Below are positions 36,644-44,928 of a DNA stretch of 64,000 bases, piece by piece. Source of the stretch: Mycolicibacterium tokaiense. GTDB lineage: Bacteria > Actinomycetota > Actinomycetes > Mycobacteriales > Mycobacteriaceae. The translations under genes were made by a program, and so were the position numbers. Numbering within the stretch: position 1 is the first letter of the stretch; each line of letters opens with the position of its first letter. The notes beneath the pieces are model-generated. The model worked only from the letters and a program-made list of their open reading frames with translations. It was not told the DNA's origin and did no database searches. The DNA is taken from NCBI RefSeq assembly GCF_010725885.1, contig NZ_AP022600.1, positions 3,658,001 through 3,722,000 of the forward strand. The letters are read 5' to 3'.

Positions 36644-38692
36644 GTGACGGCATACGAGACGATTGTCGGGAGGCTGAGCGACGATGGCAGGAAAGTTGTC
36701 GAGAAGGCCGACGGTCACGCGCAGGCGGAGTGCCCGGCCCACGATGATCACAATCCGTCGCTGTCGATCGCACCGCGCAAGGATGGCCGAGGGGTCGTGA
36801 TCTGTTGCCACGCCGGATGTGATTATCTCGACGTGCTCGACGCGCTCGACTTGTCCCCGCGCGATCTGTTCGACGACGAGAGTTTGCAGCGGGTCTATAG
36901 TCCGAGGCGCACATACGACTATCCAGATGGCCGAAAGGTGCACCGGAAGCCGGGTAAGTCGTTTCCGCAGATCGTTCCCACGGTTCGAAATCCCGACGGT
37001 CACAGTCTGTTTCATGCTGATCGTGTAGGCGGCGCCACTACCGTCTATTGGCCCGAGGGCGAAAAGGACGTCGAGGCCATTGAGGCGCTCGGTGCCGCGG
37101 CGGTCTGCTCGCCGATGGGTGCGGGCAAGGCGCACCGCGCCGATGTGGCGCCGCTGCAGGGCCGGCATGTGATCGTCGTGGCCGATCGAGATGGACCAGG
37201 GCGTAAACATGCCGACCAAGTGGTCGCGCTTCTGACCGGTGTCGCGGGATCGGTAACCGTGGTAGAGGCCAAGGTCGGAAAGGATGCCGCGGACCACATT
37301 GCCGCGGGTCTGGGTCTCGATGACCTGGTGCCTGTCGCGGCCGGGTCGCCGCCTGCCCTGGCCACGCTCGAGGACGCGCACGCGGTGTTCAAGCGCTGGT
37401 TCGGAGACGACTACGACACCGACGCTCTCGACGCTGTACTGGCGACGGCGGCAGTCGAACGGCTCGACGGCGATCCGCTGTGGATGTTGCTCATATCGGG
37501 TAGCGGCAACGCGAAGACCGAGACGGTCCAGTGTCTTGACGGTATTGACGCGATCGTCACCAGCACCATTTCGTCCTGCGGTGCGCTGCTGTCGGCGACC
37601 GCGAAGAAGGAAAGGGCCAAGGACGCAACCGGCGGGCTGCTGCGGAAATTGGAGCCGCGCGGCGTAATGGTCGTCAAAGACGTGACCTCGATTCTGTCGA
37701 TGTCCGGTGATGCGAAAGCCGAAGTGCTCGGCGCACTCCGCGAGGTCTACGACGGCCGCTGGAGCCGCAACGTCGGTACCGACGGCGGGCGCACTCTGGA
37801 ATGGGCGGGTCGCATCGCCGTCATCGGAGCCGTAACGACGGTGTGGGACCGGGCCCACTCGGTTATCGCGTCTATGGGAGACCGGTTCGTGCTGATGCGC
37901 ATGGATTCCACAACGGGGCGGCAGGCGGCTGGGCGCCAAGCCATCGGAAACACCGGTAGCGAAGTTCAGATGCGCGCTGAGCTTTCCGCTGCGGCAGCCG
38001 GCGTGATCGCCGGCATGGATACCACGACCATCGAGATCAGCGACGTCGAATCGGACGTGCTCCTTGCTGCGGCCGACCTGGTGACCAGAGCCCGCACCGG
38101 TGTCGATTATGACTACCGCGGCGACGTCATAGACGCCCACGCGCCCGAAATGCCCACGCGATTCGCGAAGCAGCTCGCGCAAGTGGTGCGTGGCGCCGTG
38201 GCGATCGGCATCGACCGGCCCGCGGCGTTGCGATTGGCCATTCGGTGCGCTCGCGACTCGATGCCGCCGCTACGGTTAGCGATCATCGACGACATCGCGG
38301 CGCATCCGAACGGCTCGACGGCGGAGGTCCGCAAGCGGTTGGGGAAGCCGCGCGCGACGGTCGACCGCCAGCTGCAGGCGTTGCACATGCTTGACGTGCT
38401 CAAGTGCGACGAGGAATCGATCACCTGGGGTGGAAAGGACGCGACTCGGTGGACATACCGCCTCGCCGATGGCATCGAACCAACAGCGCTCGACCCGAAA
38501 TCAGTACCAGATTTAGCGTCACGTACCCCTACGCCCCACAGAAGTATGGGGGGTCAGACCGACGAACCAAGTGATCTACACGCACCCCCCGCTAAATCTG
38601 GCACCGATCGGTGCGTCGATTGCGGCACACCGCTGACCGTGCCCGAGTCGGTCGCTCGCCAGCGATGCCGCGAATGCGCATTCGATGGCTGA
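36644..38692 (+). CDS. Phage-type primase/helicase-like replication protein
   Basis: 682 residues. A CHC2-like zinc finger is seen at residues 28-58 (CPAHDDHNPSL...CCHAGC). A TOPRIM-like domain follows (WPEGEKDVEAIEALG, then VVADRDGPGRKHADQV), and then a P-loop ATPase (GSGNAKTETVQCLDG, Walker A near 285). A winged-helix-like segment (NGSTAEVRKRLGKPRATVDRQL) and a C-terminal CxxC...CxxC zinc motif end the protein. It corresponds in position and type to Rv1582c of phiRv1. It likely replicates the excised element. The start is a GTG. Confidence 0.82.
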   Translation: MTAYETIVGRLSDDGRKVVEKADGHAQAECPAHDDHNPSLSIAPRKDGRGVVICCHAGCDYLDVLDALDLSPRDLFDDESLQRVYSPRRTYDYPDGRKVHRKPGKSFPQIVPTVRNPDGHSLFHADRVGGATTVYWPEGEKDVEAIEALGAAAVCSPMGAGKAHRADVAPLQGRHVIVVADRDGPGRKHADQVVALLTGVAGSVTVVEAKVGKDAADHIAAGLGLDDLVPVAAGSPPALATLEDAHAVFKRWFGDDYDTDALDAVLATAAVERLDGDPLWMLLISGSGNAKTETVQCLDGIDAIVTSTISSCGALLSATAKKERAKDATGGLLRKLEPRGVMVVKDVTSILSMSGDAKAEVLGALREVYDGRWSRNVGTDGGRTLEWAGRIAVIGAVTTVWDRAHSVIASMGDRFVLMRMDSTTGRQAAGRQAIGNTGSEVQMRAELSAAAAGVIAGMDTTTIEISDVESDVLLAAADLVTRARTGVDYDYRGDVIDAHAPEMPTRFAKQLAQVVRGAVAIGIDRPAALRLAIRCARDSMPPLRLAIIDDIAAHPNGSTAEVRKRLGKPRATVDRQLQALHMLDVLKCDEESITWGGKDATRWTYRLADGIEPTALDPKSVPDLASRTPTPHRSMGGQTDEPSDLHAPPAKSGTDRCVDCGTPLTVPESVARQRCRECAFDG

Positions 38693-39020
38693 GAACGGCC
38701 GACCCCGAGTAGCGGCGTTCCGCGTGGTCGATCAGGACGACGATCACCGAAACGCGGCCTGCCGCCTGGAGGGGGCGGGTCAGTTGGTGACGTCGACTGA
38801 GCTGCCCTCTGAGGTTCGCTGCCTGCCGCACGGGCTGGTTGCGCAGATTTGGTTGCGCGCCGCGCTAGCGCCACCGCAGCGGTTCGAGCCGTCGTCGCGT
38901 CCGGACCCGTTGGCGGTGCCGAGGCCAGAAGGGTTTCGGCGCCAATCGTGGGCGAACCTGGAGCCGGAAGCGCGCGCCGCCATCGCCGACGCGCTCAAAC
39001 CGGAAGAACGGAGCTTCTAA
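38685..39020 (+). CDS. Hypothetical protein of the satellite operon
   Basis: 111 residues, no recognised domain. The N-terminal third has a strand-like VAAFRVVDQDDDH; the rest is Ala/Pro/Arg-rich (RPDPLAVPRPEGFRRQSW), with a short helical end. It overlaps the replication gene by eight bases, so coupled translation supports it being real. A DNA-binding or packaging role would be a guess. Confidence 0.6.
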   Translation: MAENGRPRVAAFRVVDQDDDHRNAACRLEGAGQLVTSTELPSEVRCLPHGLVAQIWLRAALAPPQRFEPSSRPDPLAVPRPEGFRRQSWANLEPEARAAIADALKPEERSF

Positions 39021-39049
39021 CGGTGTTCCGCCAGAATAGGAGAATCACA

Positions 39050-39355
39050 ATGTCCGAAATTCAACCGCAACAGCTGAATCCGATACCGCTGGTGCTTCTC
39101 TCGGTCGAACTGGACGTGCAAATCGACCGAATTGTCGACCTTCTCGGCGTCCAGACAGTGTTTCGCGGCGCCACGGGTTTGCGGTGCTGTTCACCAGCGG
39201 CCGCCCTCGAACTGGTGCAGCGACGGGATGCCGAGGTCGCCGAGCGTGCGCGACAGCGGCGACGGGTGCCGGCGCGAGCCGATTCCGCAGTGAGTCAGCT
39301 CCGCCCAGAACTTGAAACGCGCCCCGTCGTGCGCCCTCCTGCGGGCGATGCCTGA
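39050..39355 (+). CDS. Hypothetical protein of the satellite operon
   Basis: 101 residues. TAGGAG at 39037-39042 sits seven bases before the ATG, a good ribosome-binding site. The middle (VLLSVELDVQIDRIVDLLGVQ) is amphipathic helical, and the C-terminal half is basic (ERARQRRRVPARADS). Its stop overlaps the next ATG by one base (TGATG). No family recognised. Confidence 0.6.
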   Translation: MSEIQPQQLNPIPLVLLSVELDVQIDRIVDLLGVQTVFRGATGLRCCSPAAALELVQRRDAEVAERARQRRRVPARADSAVSQLRPELETRPVVRPPAGDA

Positions 39356-39615
39356 TGACCTTCAAGGATGGATTCTGTGATTCCAGCGGCCTTTCGGTTG
39401 CAGACGAGGCCGCGCTGGGTGAAGCACCTTGGTTAGAGCCATATCTTGAGCCTGGTGACATCGGTCTGTCGAATGCAAGTGTGCGTTGGCAACGGGCTCA
39501 AGAGGAGTTGGAGACAGATCCAGACGTCCGGGCGATCCCGCGAGCGCGAACAGCGGGCGGCCTGCTGACGACAGAGCTAGACCCCTCCGGAGCGATCAAA
39601 GAGGCCAACCAGTGA
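39355..39615 (+). CDS. Hypothetical protein of the satellite operon
   Basis: 86 residues, acidic (SVADEAALGEAPWLEPYLEPGD), no recognised domain. It starts on the last base of the preceding stop and overlaps the protease gene by four bases (GTGA), so it is embedded in a tightly coupled operon. In phiRv1/phiRv2 the equivalent position holds small head-assembly or terminase-like proteins, but similarity is not evident to me. Confidence 0.58.
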   Translation: MTFKDGFCDSSGLSVADEAALGEAPWLEPYLEPGDIGLSNASVRWQRAQEELETDPDVRAIPRARTAGGLLTTELDPSGAIKEANQ

Positions 39616-40214
39616 GGCCGCCAGACAGGCCGGCTGTCCGTCGTCGGGACGTCGACGTCGAGCCGGGAGGCCGCTTCTTCCGGGCGCTGGCCGTACCTGT
39701 CGACCAGGTGTACATCACACGTGACGGTTCGGCCGGAATCATCGCCGAGATCTGGGATGCGGAATCGCTCCGGGAAATGCCAAGCGAAATACCGCTGTTG
39801 GTGCACCACTTTCGTGCGTCGGTTCCGATCGGCGTAGTCCATACCGCTGCTTTCGGACCTGCTGGCCTTTGGGTAGAGGGCGAATTGTTGGGCAGCGAGG
39901 GCGAAGTCGAAGGCTGGAGATCAAAATGGGCGGCGGGCGTCTACTCGGGTGTTTCGATCGGATTCAGGCCAAGTGGCCGCCAGATCTTCCGCCGATCGCC
40001 GGTCAGTGGCCAGCCGCCGTTGCTGCTTCGGCGGGGGTGCATCATCGAGGAGTTATCCGTGACGCAATGGCCCGCGTACTCCAAGGCCGGCGTGATGAGC
40101 GTCCGCCGGAAATCCATGAGGGCCGACGCCGCCGAGCGCGAACTCATTGAAACTGAACACCAACTAGCACAACTTGACATGTGGAATGCGAAACGGAAGG
40201 CGAAACAACTGTGA
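39612..40214 (+). CDS. HK97-type prohead protease
   Basis: 200 residues, the peptidase U35 (Caudovirus prohead serine protease) fold. Catalytic candidates are a His in PLLVHHFRAS (65/66) and Ser115 in YSGVSIGF, with the family's terminal ELSVTQWPAYSKAGV. It normally cleaves the scaffold of an HK97-fold capsid. In phiRv1 the capsid gene follows directly; here it does not, so its substrate would have to come from elsewhere. GTG start at 39612. Confidence 0.83.
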   Translation: MRPPDRPAVRRRDVDVEPGGRFFRALAVPVDQVYITRDGSAGIIAEIWDAESLREMPSEIPLLVHHFRASVPIGVVHTAAFGPAGLWVEGELLGSEGEVEGWRSKWAAGVYSGVSIGFRPSGRQIFRRSPVSGQPPLLLRRGCIIEELSVTQWPAYSKAGVMSVRRKSMRADAAERELIETEHQLAQLDMWNAKRKAKQL

Positions 40215-40267
40215 TCTGTCTCGGCGAGTGCGAGCTGGCCTACGTCGAGCGGGGGCGGCTGCAGTGA
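40211..40267 (+). CDS. Very small coupled ORF
   Basis: 18 codons (MICLGECELAYVERGRLQ) starting four bases inside the end of the protease gene and ending four bases inside the next gene (GTGA overlaps at both ends). The perfect chain of overlaps suggests it is translated, perhaps only to carry ribosomes through. Weakly supported. Confidence 0.35.
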   Translation: MICLGECELAYVERGRLQ

Positions 40268-40545
40268 CGGCACCACAATTTGTCCCGCCTGGCTCCCAGT
40301 TGTTGATCGCGCGCGATGCCGACGCGCGTGTCGTACTCGCTCGTCACCGTACCGAGGCCCGCCTGCAGCCGTTAATTGCCGTCACGACGGCCGGGGGAAA
40401 GCGCTTCGTGCTTGAATTGTCAGAGGGCGACTTTCGCAACCTTGCGCTCTCCATCAGCCAGTGGGCTGCCGCCGATGAGCAGCAGGTCGCGATGTGGTAC
40501 GAGGAACTAGGCAACGGCGAGACTGGCCGGCGGCTGAGACCATGA
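40264..40545 (+). CDS. Hypothetical protein of the satellite operon
   Basis: 93 residues. It has a beta-rich N-terminus (GSQLLIARDADARVVLARH, then LIAVTTAGGKRFVLELS) and a helical end (FRNLALSISQWAAADEQQVAMWYEEL). No family recognised. The GTG start is chained to the preceding ORF; its stop overlaps the HNH gene start by four bases (ATGA). Confidence 0.6.
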   Translation: MTAPQFVPPGSQLLIARDADARVVLARHRTEARLQPLIAVTTAGGKRFVLELSEGDFRNLALSISQWAAADEQQVAMWYEELGNGETGRRLRP

Positions 40546-41060
40546 CTCAACCACCACCCCGGCGACGGCGGGTGAACCTGCGACAAGGCGGCGCGACGCC
40601 ACGCAAACGCACACCGCCGGAGCAGCAAGCCCACTCGCAGCGGTATCCGGGTTCGCACCGGCGAATACGGGGGGAATGGCGGCTACTAGTCGAGCGCGGC
40701 GAATGTATCTGCTGCCGGTGTGGGAAACCCATTCCGGGATGGCAGGCCAGCGGTCGGGGTAGCGGATTCCATCTGGAGCACGCCGACGGCGTGGCGGGTC
40801 CGGTCTACCGCAGCCATCCTCGGAAGGTACCTGCGGCAGGGTATTTGGGCGTATCGCACAGCGCGTGCGGTGTATCTGCATCGCATCGATCGTCGCCGCG
40901 TAGGACCACTCGGCGCAGCACACCAACCAATCCACGGGCACGGGCGTTGGACTTCTTCGGGCCGGTCGAGCCCACACCACCACCGCCAAAGCGTCGACGC
41001 AGACAACAGCATCAGGACAAGCCGGCCTTAAAGTTCTTCGACGTTATCGACGATAAGTGA
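40542..41060 (+). CDS. HNH-endonuclease-like protein
   Basis: 172 residues. A basic Pro/Arg-rich N-terminus is followed by a zinc-finger HNH-type core: CICCRCGKPI, then the histidine pair in FHLEHADGV, and HSACGV further on. The layout resembles HNH proteins encoded next to terminases in phages and satellites, where they help DNA packaging. Last gene of the rightward operon; the region behind it has a hairpin. Confidence 0.6.
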   Translation: MTQPPPRRRRVNLRQGGATPRKRTPPEQQAHSQRYPGSHRRIRGEWRLLVERGECICCRCGKPIPGWQASGRGSGFHLEHADGVAGPVYRSHPRKVPAAGYLGVSHSACGVSASHRSSPRRTTRRSTPTNPRARALDFFGPVEPTPPPPKRRRRQQHQDKPALKFFDVIDDK

Positions 41061-41435
41061 ATCGTGGTGTTGCTGAACAGTAGCTGTTTAGCTAAATACT
41101 TGGGTGCAACAACGTGATTCGCGGGAGCAGCCTGACCTGATATGGACGTGACCACCGTCCTGGGCGTGGTGGTCAGTACGTCAGCATTAACGCCAGATAT
41201 GCTGTCATGCAAGGCATTTCAGGCTATCGACGCAAATAGACCAGCAATAGTTAGAGTACAAGCATGTCTTCGTCATGCGGGAACCGCCTTTTTTAGGGGC
41301 CCCTCGAAGCCTGGCACGTAAGTCCTGGCCTGATCTATTTCTCGCCGATTTTCCGCAAGGCGGCCAAGAGCAACGCTCACATTCGGTCGCATTTTCAGCT
41401 AGCGGCTAAGGTATTACCCGAGTCGGGATTGCTTG
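41061..41435. other. Intergenic region between phage module and cargo (375 nt)
   Basis: No gene seen. TGACCACC (41149-41156) pairs with GGTGGTCA (41168-41175) around an 11-nt loop, possibly a terminator between two convergent operons. A run CCTTTTTTAGGGG lies near 41288. Base composition shifts here from GC-rich phage genes to a more A+T-rich cargo block. Confidence 0.5.
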
Positions 41436-43202
41436 CTAAAGAGTCGGTGGCCAATCGTAGCCCTTCTGAGTGCAAACCGCGTTTAGCAGCAGATACTCTG
41501 GACGATCCTGCCAATCGTCCGGAAGTGCAACGGGGATAAGCGCAGAAGCCTCAATCATTCTGGTCGGCCTGGCCTTATCGGCCTCAAGGTTCAGCTGGCG
41601 GACCACCAGAGCCTGGTACAACGCCATGAGGATCCGCGAGGGCGGATCTTCTCGTTCGGCTTCTTCCGCGGCCTCGCGATACAGTCGCATTCCCTGCGCA
41701 ATGTCCCCGGACGCCAAGAAAGCTAGCCCGAGGGTCGCTCGGAAGACGTACATGTTCTCTGCAATCGGCTTCAGGACGCGAATAGCAACTTCCGGGCGAC
41801 CGGCCATTGCAAGAACATAAGCGGCGTTGTTTATGACCGCTTCGTCCCCGGGGAACTGTTTCAACGCATACTCAGCGATGACGGCCGCTTCGGACCACCG
41901 AGATAGCCCGATGCCCACGGCTAGTAGCGCTGCTGCGGCCGCCATGGGGTTCTCCGGCTCAAGTGAGAACCATCTGTTCGCGGCGGCGCCGGCGCCCTCA
42001 TTGTCGCCCTCCAGCGACGTGATGCGGTACTCGACGAACGCGCGTTGGATTGCCGTGAGGCTGTCTTCCACCCGCACGTAAGCTTCTCGAAGTGTTGACG
42101 CCTCATGGCGCTTTCGAGCCATCGATGCGAAATTCACTACAACGGCTTCGTTGTCTGGAAACTCCGCCATAAGGGCCGCGAGCTGCTGTGCTGCTTCATC
42201 GCGAGCTATACGCCCCAAGGAATGCCTGTATCGCACCAAGTTTGACCAAGTTCGACCCTGTGTGCCTCGATCTCCCTCGCGTTTTGCCTCTTCCGCAGCC
42301 CGCGTAAGTATGGATACTGCCTTACTTAGTTCGCCTCGCAAAATGAAAGCGCGTGCCTGTATTTCAAGTAACCTCGCATCGAAAATCACGCGTCTTGCCT
42401 TTAGAGATGCAATCTCTTGAGCCAGCTTTTCGCTGTCCTTGCAGGCTAGAAGAAGATCAAGATAGAGAAGGGCAGCGTCTCTCCTGCGTGGAGCAGTGCG
42501 AGTTGCGCGCAAGGCTGCGCGAGTCGCCCCACGCATTGCACCCAGATTCCAGAGCGAGAAGGACAGATTTAGTAACGAACTAGTGTCGCCTGCGTCTTCT
42601 GACAAAGCCTGCCGAAGAAAATGAGCTGCTTGCTGAAAATTGCCCGCACTTGCTAGTAGATAGCCGCGGAATGCCGCAACAGCGGCACCGTCGTAGGGTT
42701 CAAGTGCCTGCTGTGCTTCGTCGAGCTCGTTAAGCTCTTCAGCAACGCAGGCAAAAGTCACACTAAGTGACTTGGGTAAAGGAGCGCGGCGAAGCGCGTT
42801 GTAGGCGTATTTGGCGTCACCGAGACGCAAAAGGACTTCTGCTGCGATGCTTGCCGACGGGGCGTCTGTCCAAACTGGACCGTCCGTGCCCGTGGTGACG
42901 CAAAGGTCAATAGCTTCTCGAGCGGCCATCAAGGCTGCCTCTGTGTCACCTAGCGACGCTTCAGTCTGTGCCAGAGCGGAAAGTGTTGTTGAACTGCGCC
43001 TTGCCTGAATTCGACGCACTGCGTAATCGCGCGCGCGCTCAGCGTCATCCAAGATCTGTTGGCCGATGGTGGCGTGGGTCCTGAAGGAATCGCGTGAGGT
43101 GGTCATCGCGGGAACTTCGTAAGCGGGGGCTACTGGTCCCACCTTCGCGGATGATGCGTCGTCGTTCGGGCGAACAACTTCTAAGGTACCCAGAACGGTC
43201 AT
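41436..43202 (-). CDS. TPR-repeat protein of the kinase operon
   Basis: 588 residues, helical throughout, with many tetratricopeptide-like units such as LAQTEASLGDTEAALMAARE, GYLLASAGNFQQAAHFLRQA, LLNLSFSLWNLGAMRGATRA and NNAAYVLAMAGRPEVAIRVL. No enzymatic or membrane segment is seen. The last 40 residues (PVALPDDWQDRPEYLLLNA) break the repeat pattern. It starts directly after the kinase stop (TGAATG), so it is made with the kinase and is the natural candidate for its substrate or sensor. No close family is recognised. Confidence 0.72.
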   Translation of the reverse strand: MTVLGTLEVVRPNDDASSAKVGPVAPAYEVPAMTTSRDSFRTHATIGQQILDDAERARDYAVRRIQARRSSTTLSALAQTEASLGDTEAALMAAREAIDLCVTTGTDGPVWTDAPSASIAAEVLLRLGDAKYAYNALRRAPLPKSLSVTFACVAEELNELDEAQQALEPYDGAAVAAFRGYLLASAGNFQQAAHFLRQALSEDAGDTSSLLNLSFSLWNLGAMRGATRAALRATRTAPRRRDAALLYLDLLLACKDSEKLAQEIASLKARRVIFDARLLEIQARAFILRGELSKAVSILTRAAEEAKREGDRGTQGRTWSNLVRYRHSLGRIARDEAAQQLAALMAEFPDNEAVVVNFASMARKRHEASTLREAYVRVEDSLTAIQRAFVEYRITSLEGDNEGAGAAANRWFSLEPENPMAAAAALLAVGIGLSRWSEAAVIAEYALKQFPGDEAVINNAAYVLAMAGRPEVAIRVLKPIAENMYVFRATLGLAFLASGDIAQGMRLYREAAEEAEREDPPSRILMALYQALVVRQLNLEADKARPTRMIEASALIPVALPDDWQDRPEYLLLNAVCTQKGYDWPPTL

Positions 43203-44270
43203 TCATGCGCTCCTAGACTTCTTGTAGCTTGTTCGACGTGTCTCGACTGCGAGTCTGCGGCTCATAATGTCCGCACGAGCCAAAAGCCAGAGCAGCCCGT
43301 TGTCGGGTGCATAGCGCTTGCCGCGCCGGGGCCGCGGTTGCCGTTCAGACGGCACCGGGTCGCACAGTTGTTGTACAAGCCGTACCGCCTCCTGCCTAAT
43401 TGGGGGCGCCACCTCCGCGGCCATGATGTCGAGCGCTAGGCGGTACCTGGGCCGCAACGTAGACAGATCGCGAGGCGCACCGTTTCGAAACTCTTGTTCC
43501 CCTTCATTTCTCGCGTTTTGCCACGATCCGATAGCGAGAGCAGTCATCGGGTGCCCCGTCGCGAGCTCGACGAAGAGAGAACCTAGCCCGTAAAGGTCGG
43601 CGTTGCGGAAATCGGCCTCAGTACCTCCGCCTTGGCAGTAAAGATGTTCGGGCGGCGCGAATTCGGCGTCGCCGCGGCCGAAAACGTAGTTGATGGCCGG
43701 CACCGTTGCTGGTTCGGTCATGTCCTTCGACCTTCCCAGGTCGCCAATGCGCACCTGGGTGTCACCCTTGTGCACCATTAGCAGGCAGTTGCCACTCTTC
43801 AAGTCGCGGTGCGCAACCCTGGCGAGGTGCATTTGGTGGATGCCTTTTACGGCGCCCCGCCAGTGCGCGAGTCTCTCGGGCCAAGGCAACGCCGCTCGCT
43901 GAACTGGATCCAGAATCAGCTCATCGAGTGCGCCGGATGCCAGCGATAGAACATGGTACTTAAGGGCAATCGGGATGGATGTTCCATTCGGCGCCACTAC
44001 CATGTACTGGAAGGTGCCAGATTCGATCCAATTCACGACACTGGAGCAGCGATTCAGCTTATCGAGAAGGGTTCCTTCTCGGTCGAACTCAGCGGCTGCG
44101 TTCGCTATACCGTTCGGTACGAGTATCTTCATCGCAAATCGAGAACCGCTCGACTGCTTCGTAACTTCGAACACAAGACCAAAGGTTCCGACGCCGATGC
44201 AAGAGTTAAGCAGGTACCCGTCCACGTCCTGACCCAACAGACTTGGAATCCAGGTTCGCGCGTTGCTCAT
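43203..44270 (-). CDS. Cytosolic Hanks-type Ser/Thr protein kinase
   Basis: 355 residues with a full kinase core: glycine loop GVGTFG (26-31), ATP lysine K48 in FAMKIL, a candidate helix-C glutamate in EFDREGTLLD, catalytic loop HRDLKSGN (154-161) and DLG (177-179) in place of DFG. The activation segment ends in APPEH. There is no transmembrane helix or external sensor domain, unlike most mycobacterial Pkn kinases. It overlaps the HTH gene by four bases and is followed at zero distance by the TPR gene. In a phage element such a kinase suggests a regulatory or defence role. Confidence 0.82.
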   Translation of the reverse strand: MSNARTWIPSLLGQDVDGYLLNSCIGVGTFGLVFEVTKQSSGSRFAMKILVPNGIANAAAEFDREGTLLDKLNRCSSVVNWIESGTFQYMVVAPNGTSIPIALKYHVLSLASGALDELILDPVQRAALPWPERLAHWRGAVKGIHQMHLARVAHRDLKSGNCLLMVHKGDTQVRIGDLGRSKDMTEPATVPAINYVFGRGDAEFAPPEHLYCQGGGTEADFRNADLYGLGSLFVELATGHPMTALAIGSWQNARNEGEQEFRNGAPRDLSTLRPRYRLALDIMAAEVAPPIRQEAVRLVQQLCDPVPSERQPRPRRGKRYAPDNGLLWLLARADIMSRRLAVETRRTSYKKSRSA

Positions 44271-44569
44271 TCAGTAGACTCTGGTCCATAGCGCTCTCGA
44301 AGGTGTGCAATTGCGTCAGGATGGGCGCGAAGAATCTCGACGATGTCCGCGGGGACGTCACCCTGAGCGAGCCATATGACGTCTGCGGACACGCCGTAGT
44401 ACGAGGAAAGACGTTTGGTGACTTCGGGCGCGAGCCCGCGCTGGCCGCGTTCAAGTCGCGACAGTTGCGACGGCGCGACGCCAATGTCTGCGGCGGCGCT
44501 ACGCAGTGATCTGCCCTGCTGACGCCGGAGCTCGCGCAGCATATTTGCCGTTTCGGGGGTGGAAGCCAC
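44267..44569 (-). CDS. XRE-family helix-turn-helix regulator
   Basis: 100 residues. HTH at residues about 16-55 (RRQQGRSLRSAAADIGVAPS, QLSRLERGQRG); the C-terminal part (VIWLAQGDVPADIVEILRAH) is typical of phage-type regulators that sense or dimerise. GTG 44569 is chosen because TACACT (44577-44582, minus strand) lies seven bases upstream with a -35 at optimal distance, giving a leaderless message; an internal ATG at 44542 would lack a ribosome-binding site. Likely autorepressor of the HTH-kinase-TPR operon. Confidence 0.75.
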   Translation of the reverse strand: MASTPETANMLRELRRQQGRSLRSAAADIGVAPSQLSRLERGQRGLAPEVTKRLSSYYGVSADVIWLAQGDVPADIVEILRAHPDAIAHLRERYGPESTE

Positions 44570-44576
44570 ACAAACG

Positions 44577-44608
44577 AGTGTATGCACTGTTGCCGATTCT
44601 GGCAACAG
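44577..44608 (-). promoter_or_regulatory. Promoter and operator of the HTH-kinase-TPR operon
   Basis: On the minus strand: -35 TTGCCA (44600-44605), 17-bp spacer, -10 TACACT (44577-44582), seven bases to GTG. A perfect 8-bp inverted repeat CTGTTGCC-N6-GGCAACAG (44587-44608) covers the -35 and half of the spacer, exactly where a repressor would block polymerase. Confidence 0.7.
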
Positions 44609-44928
44609 CGCCGACAGGATTCTACACCATCTCGCCGTACGTGTGGCGGCAGGCGCACCATGTGGGATGAAGTCGTATAGCCCACAGGTTGTGCCCGTTA
44701 AGGATGGCAGAGGCGGGCGGAGGCAGCAGGGGCGGTAGGGGGTCCCTCGCGCAGGCGACGCCACTACGTGGCCCACGCCCTCGATGGTTGGCTTCTTGCA
44801 GTAGCTCCCTCGGCAAGCGCGGTTCTACCGGCTTGGTGGTGGCGAACTGTCTGCCTCGGCGAGTTTCCATGACTTCCGGCTGACCCCGCCAAAGCGGGCA
44901 TCGCGAGTCCCGCAATTCGCAAATCGAA
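44609..44928. other. Intergenic region (320 nt)
   Basis: No convincing gene. Near 44885-44898 a small hairpin CCCGC-CAAA-GCGGG may terminate the membrane-protein gene. Open frames here lack family features and codon bias. Confidence 0.4.

Noticed and set aside
44622..44915. 97-codon open frame on the minus strand in the cargo block
   Set aside because: No ribosome-binding site, no domain, and it crosses the upstream region of the HTH operon; composition does not look coding.
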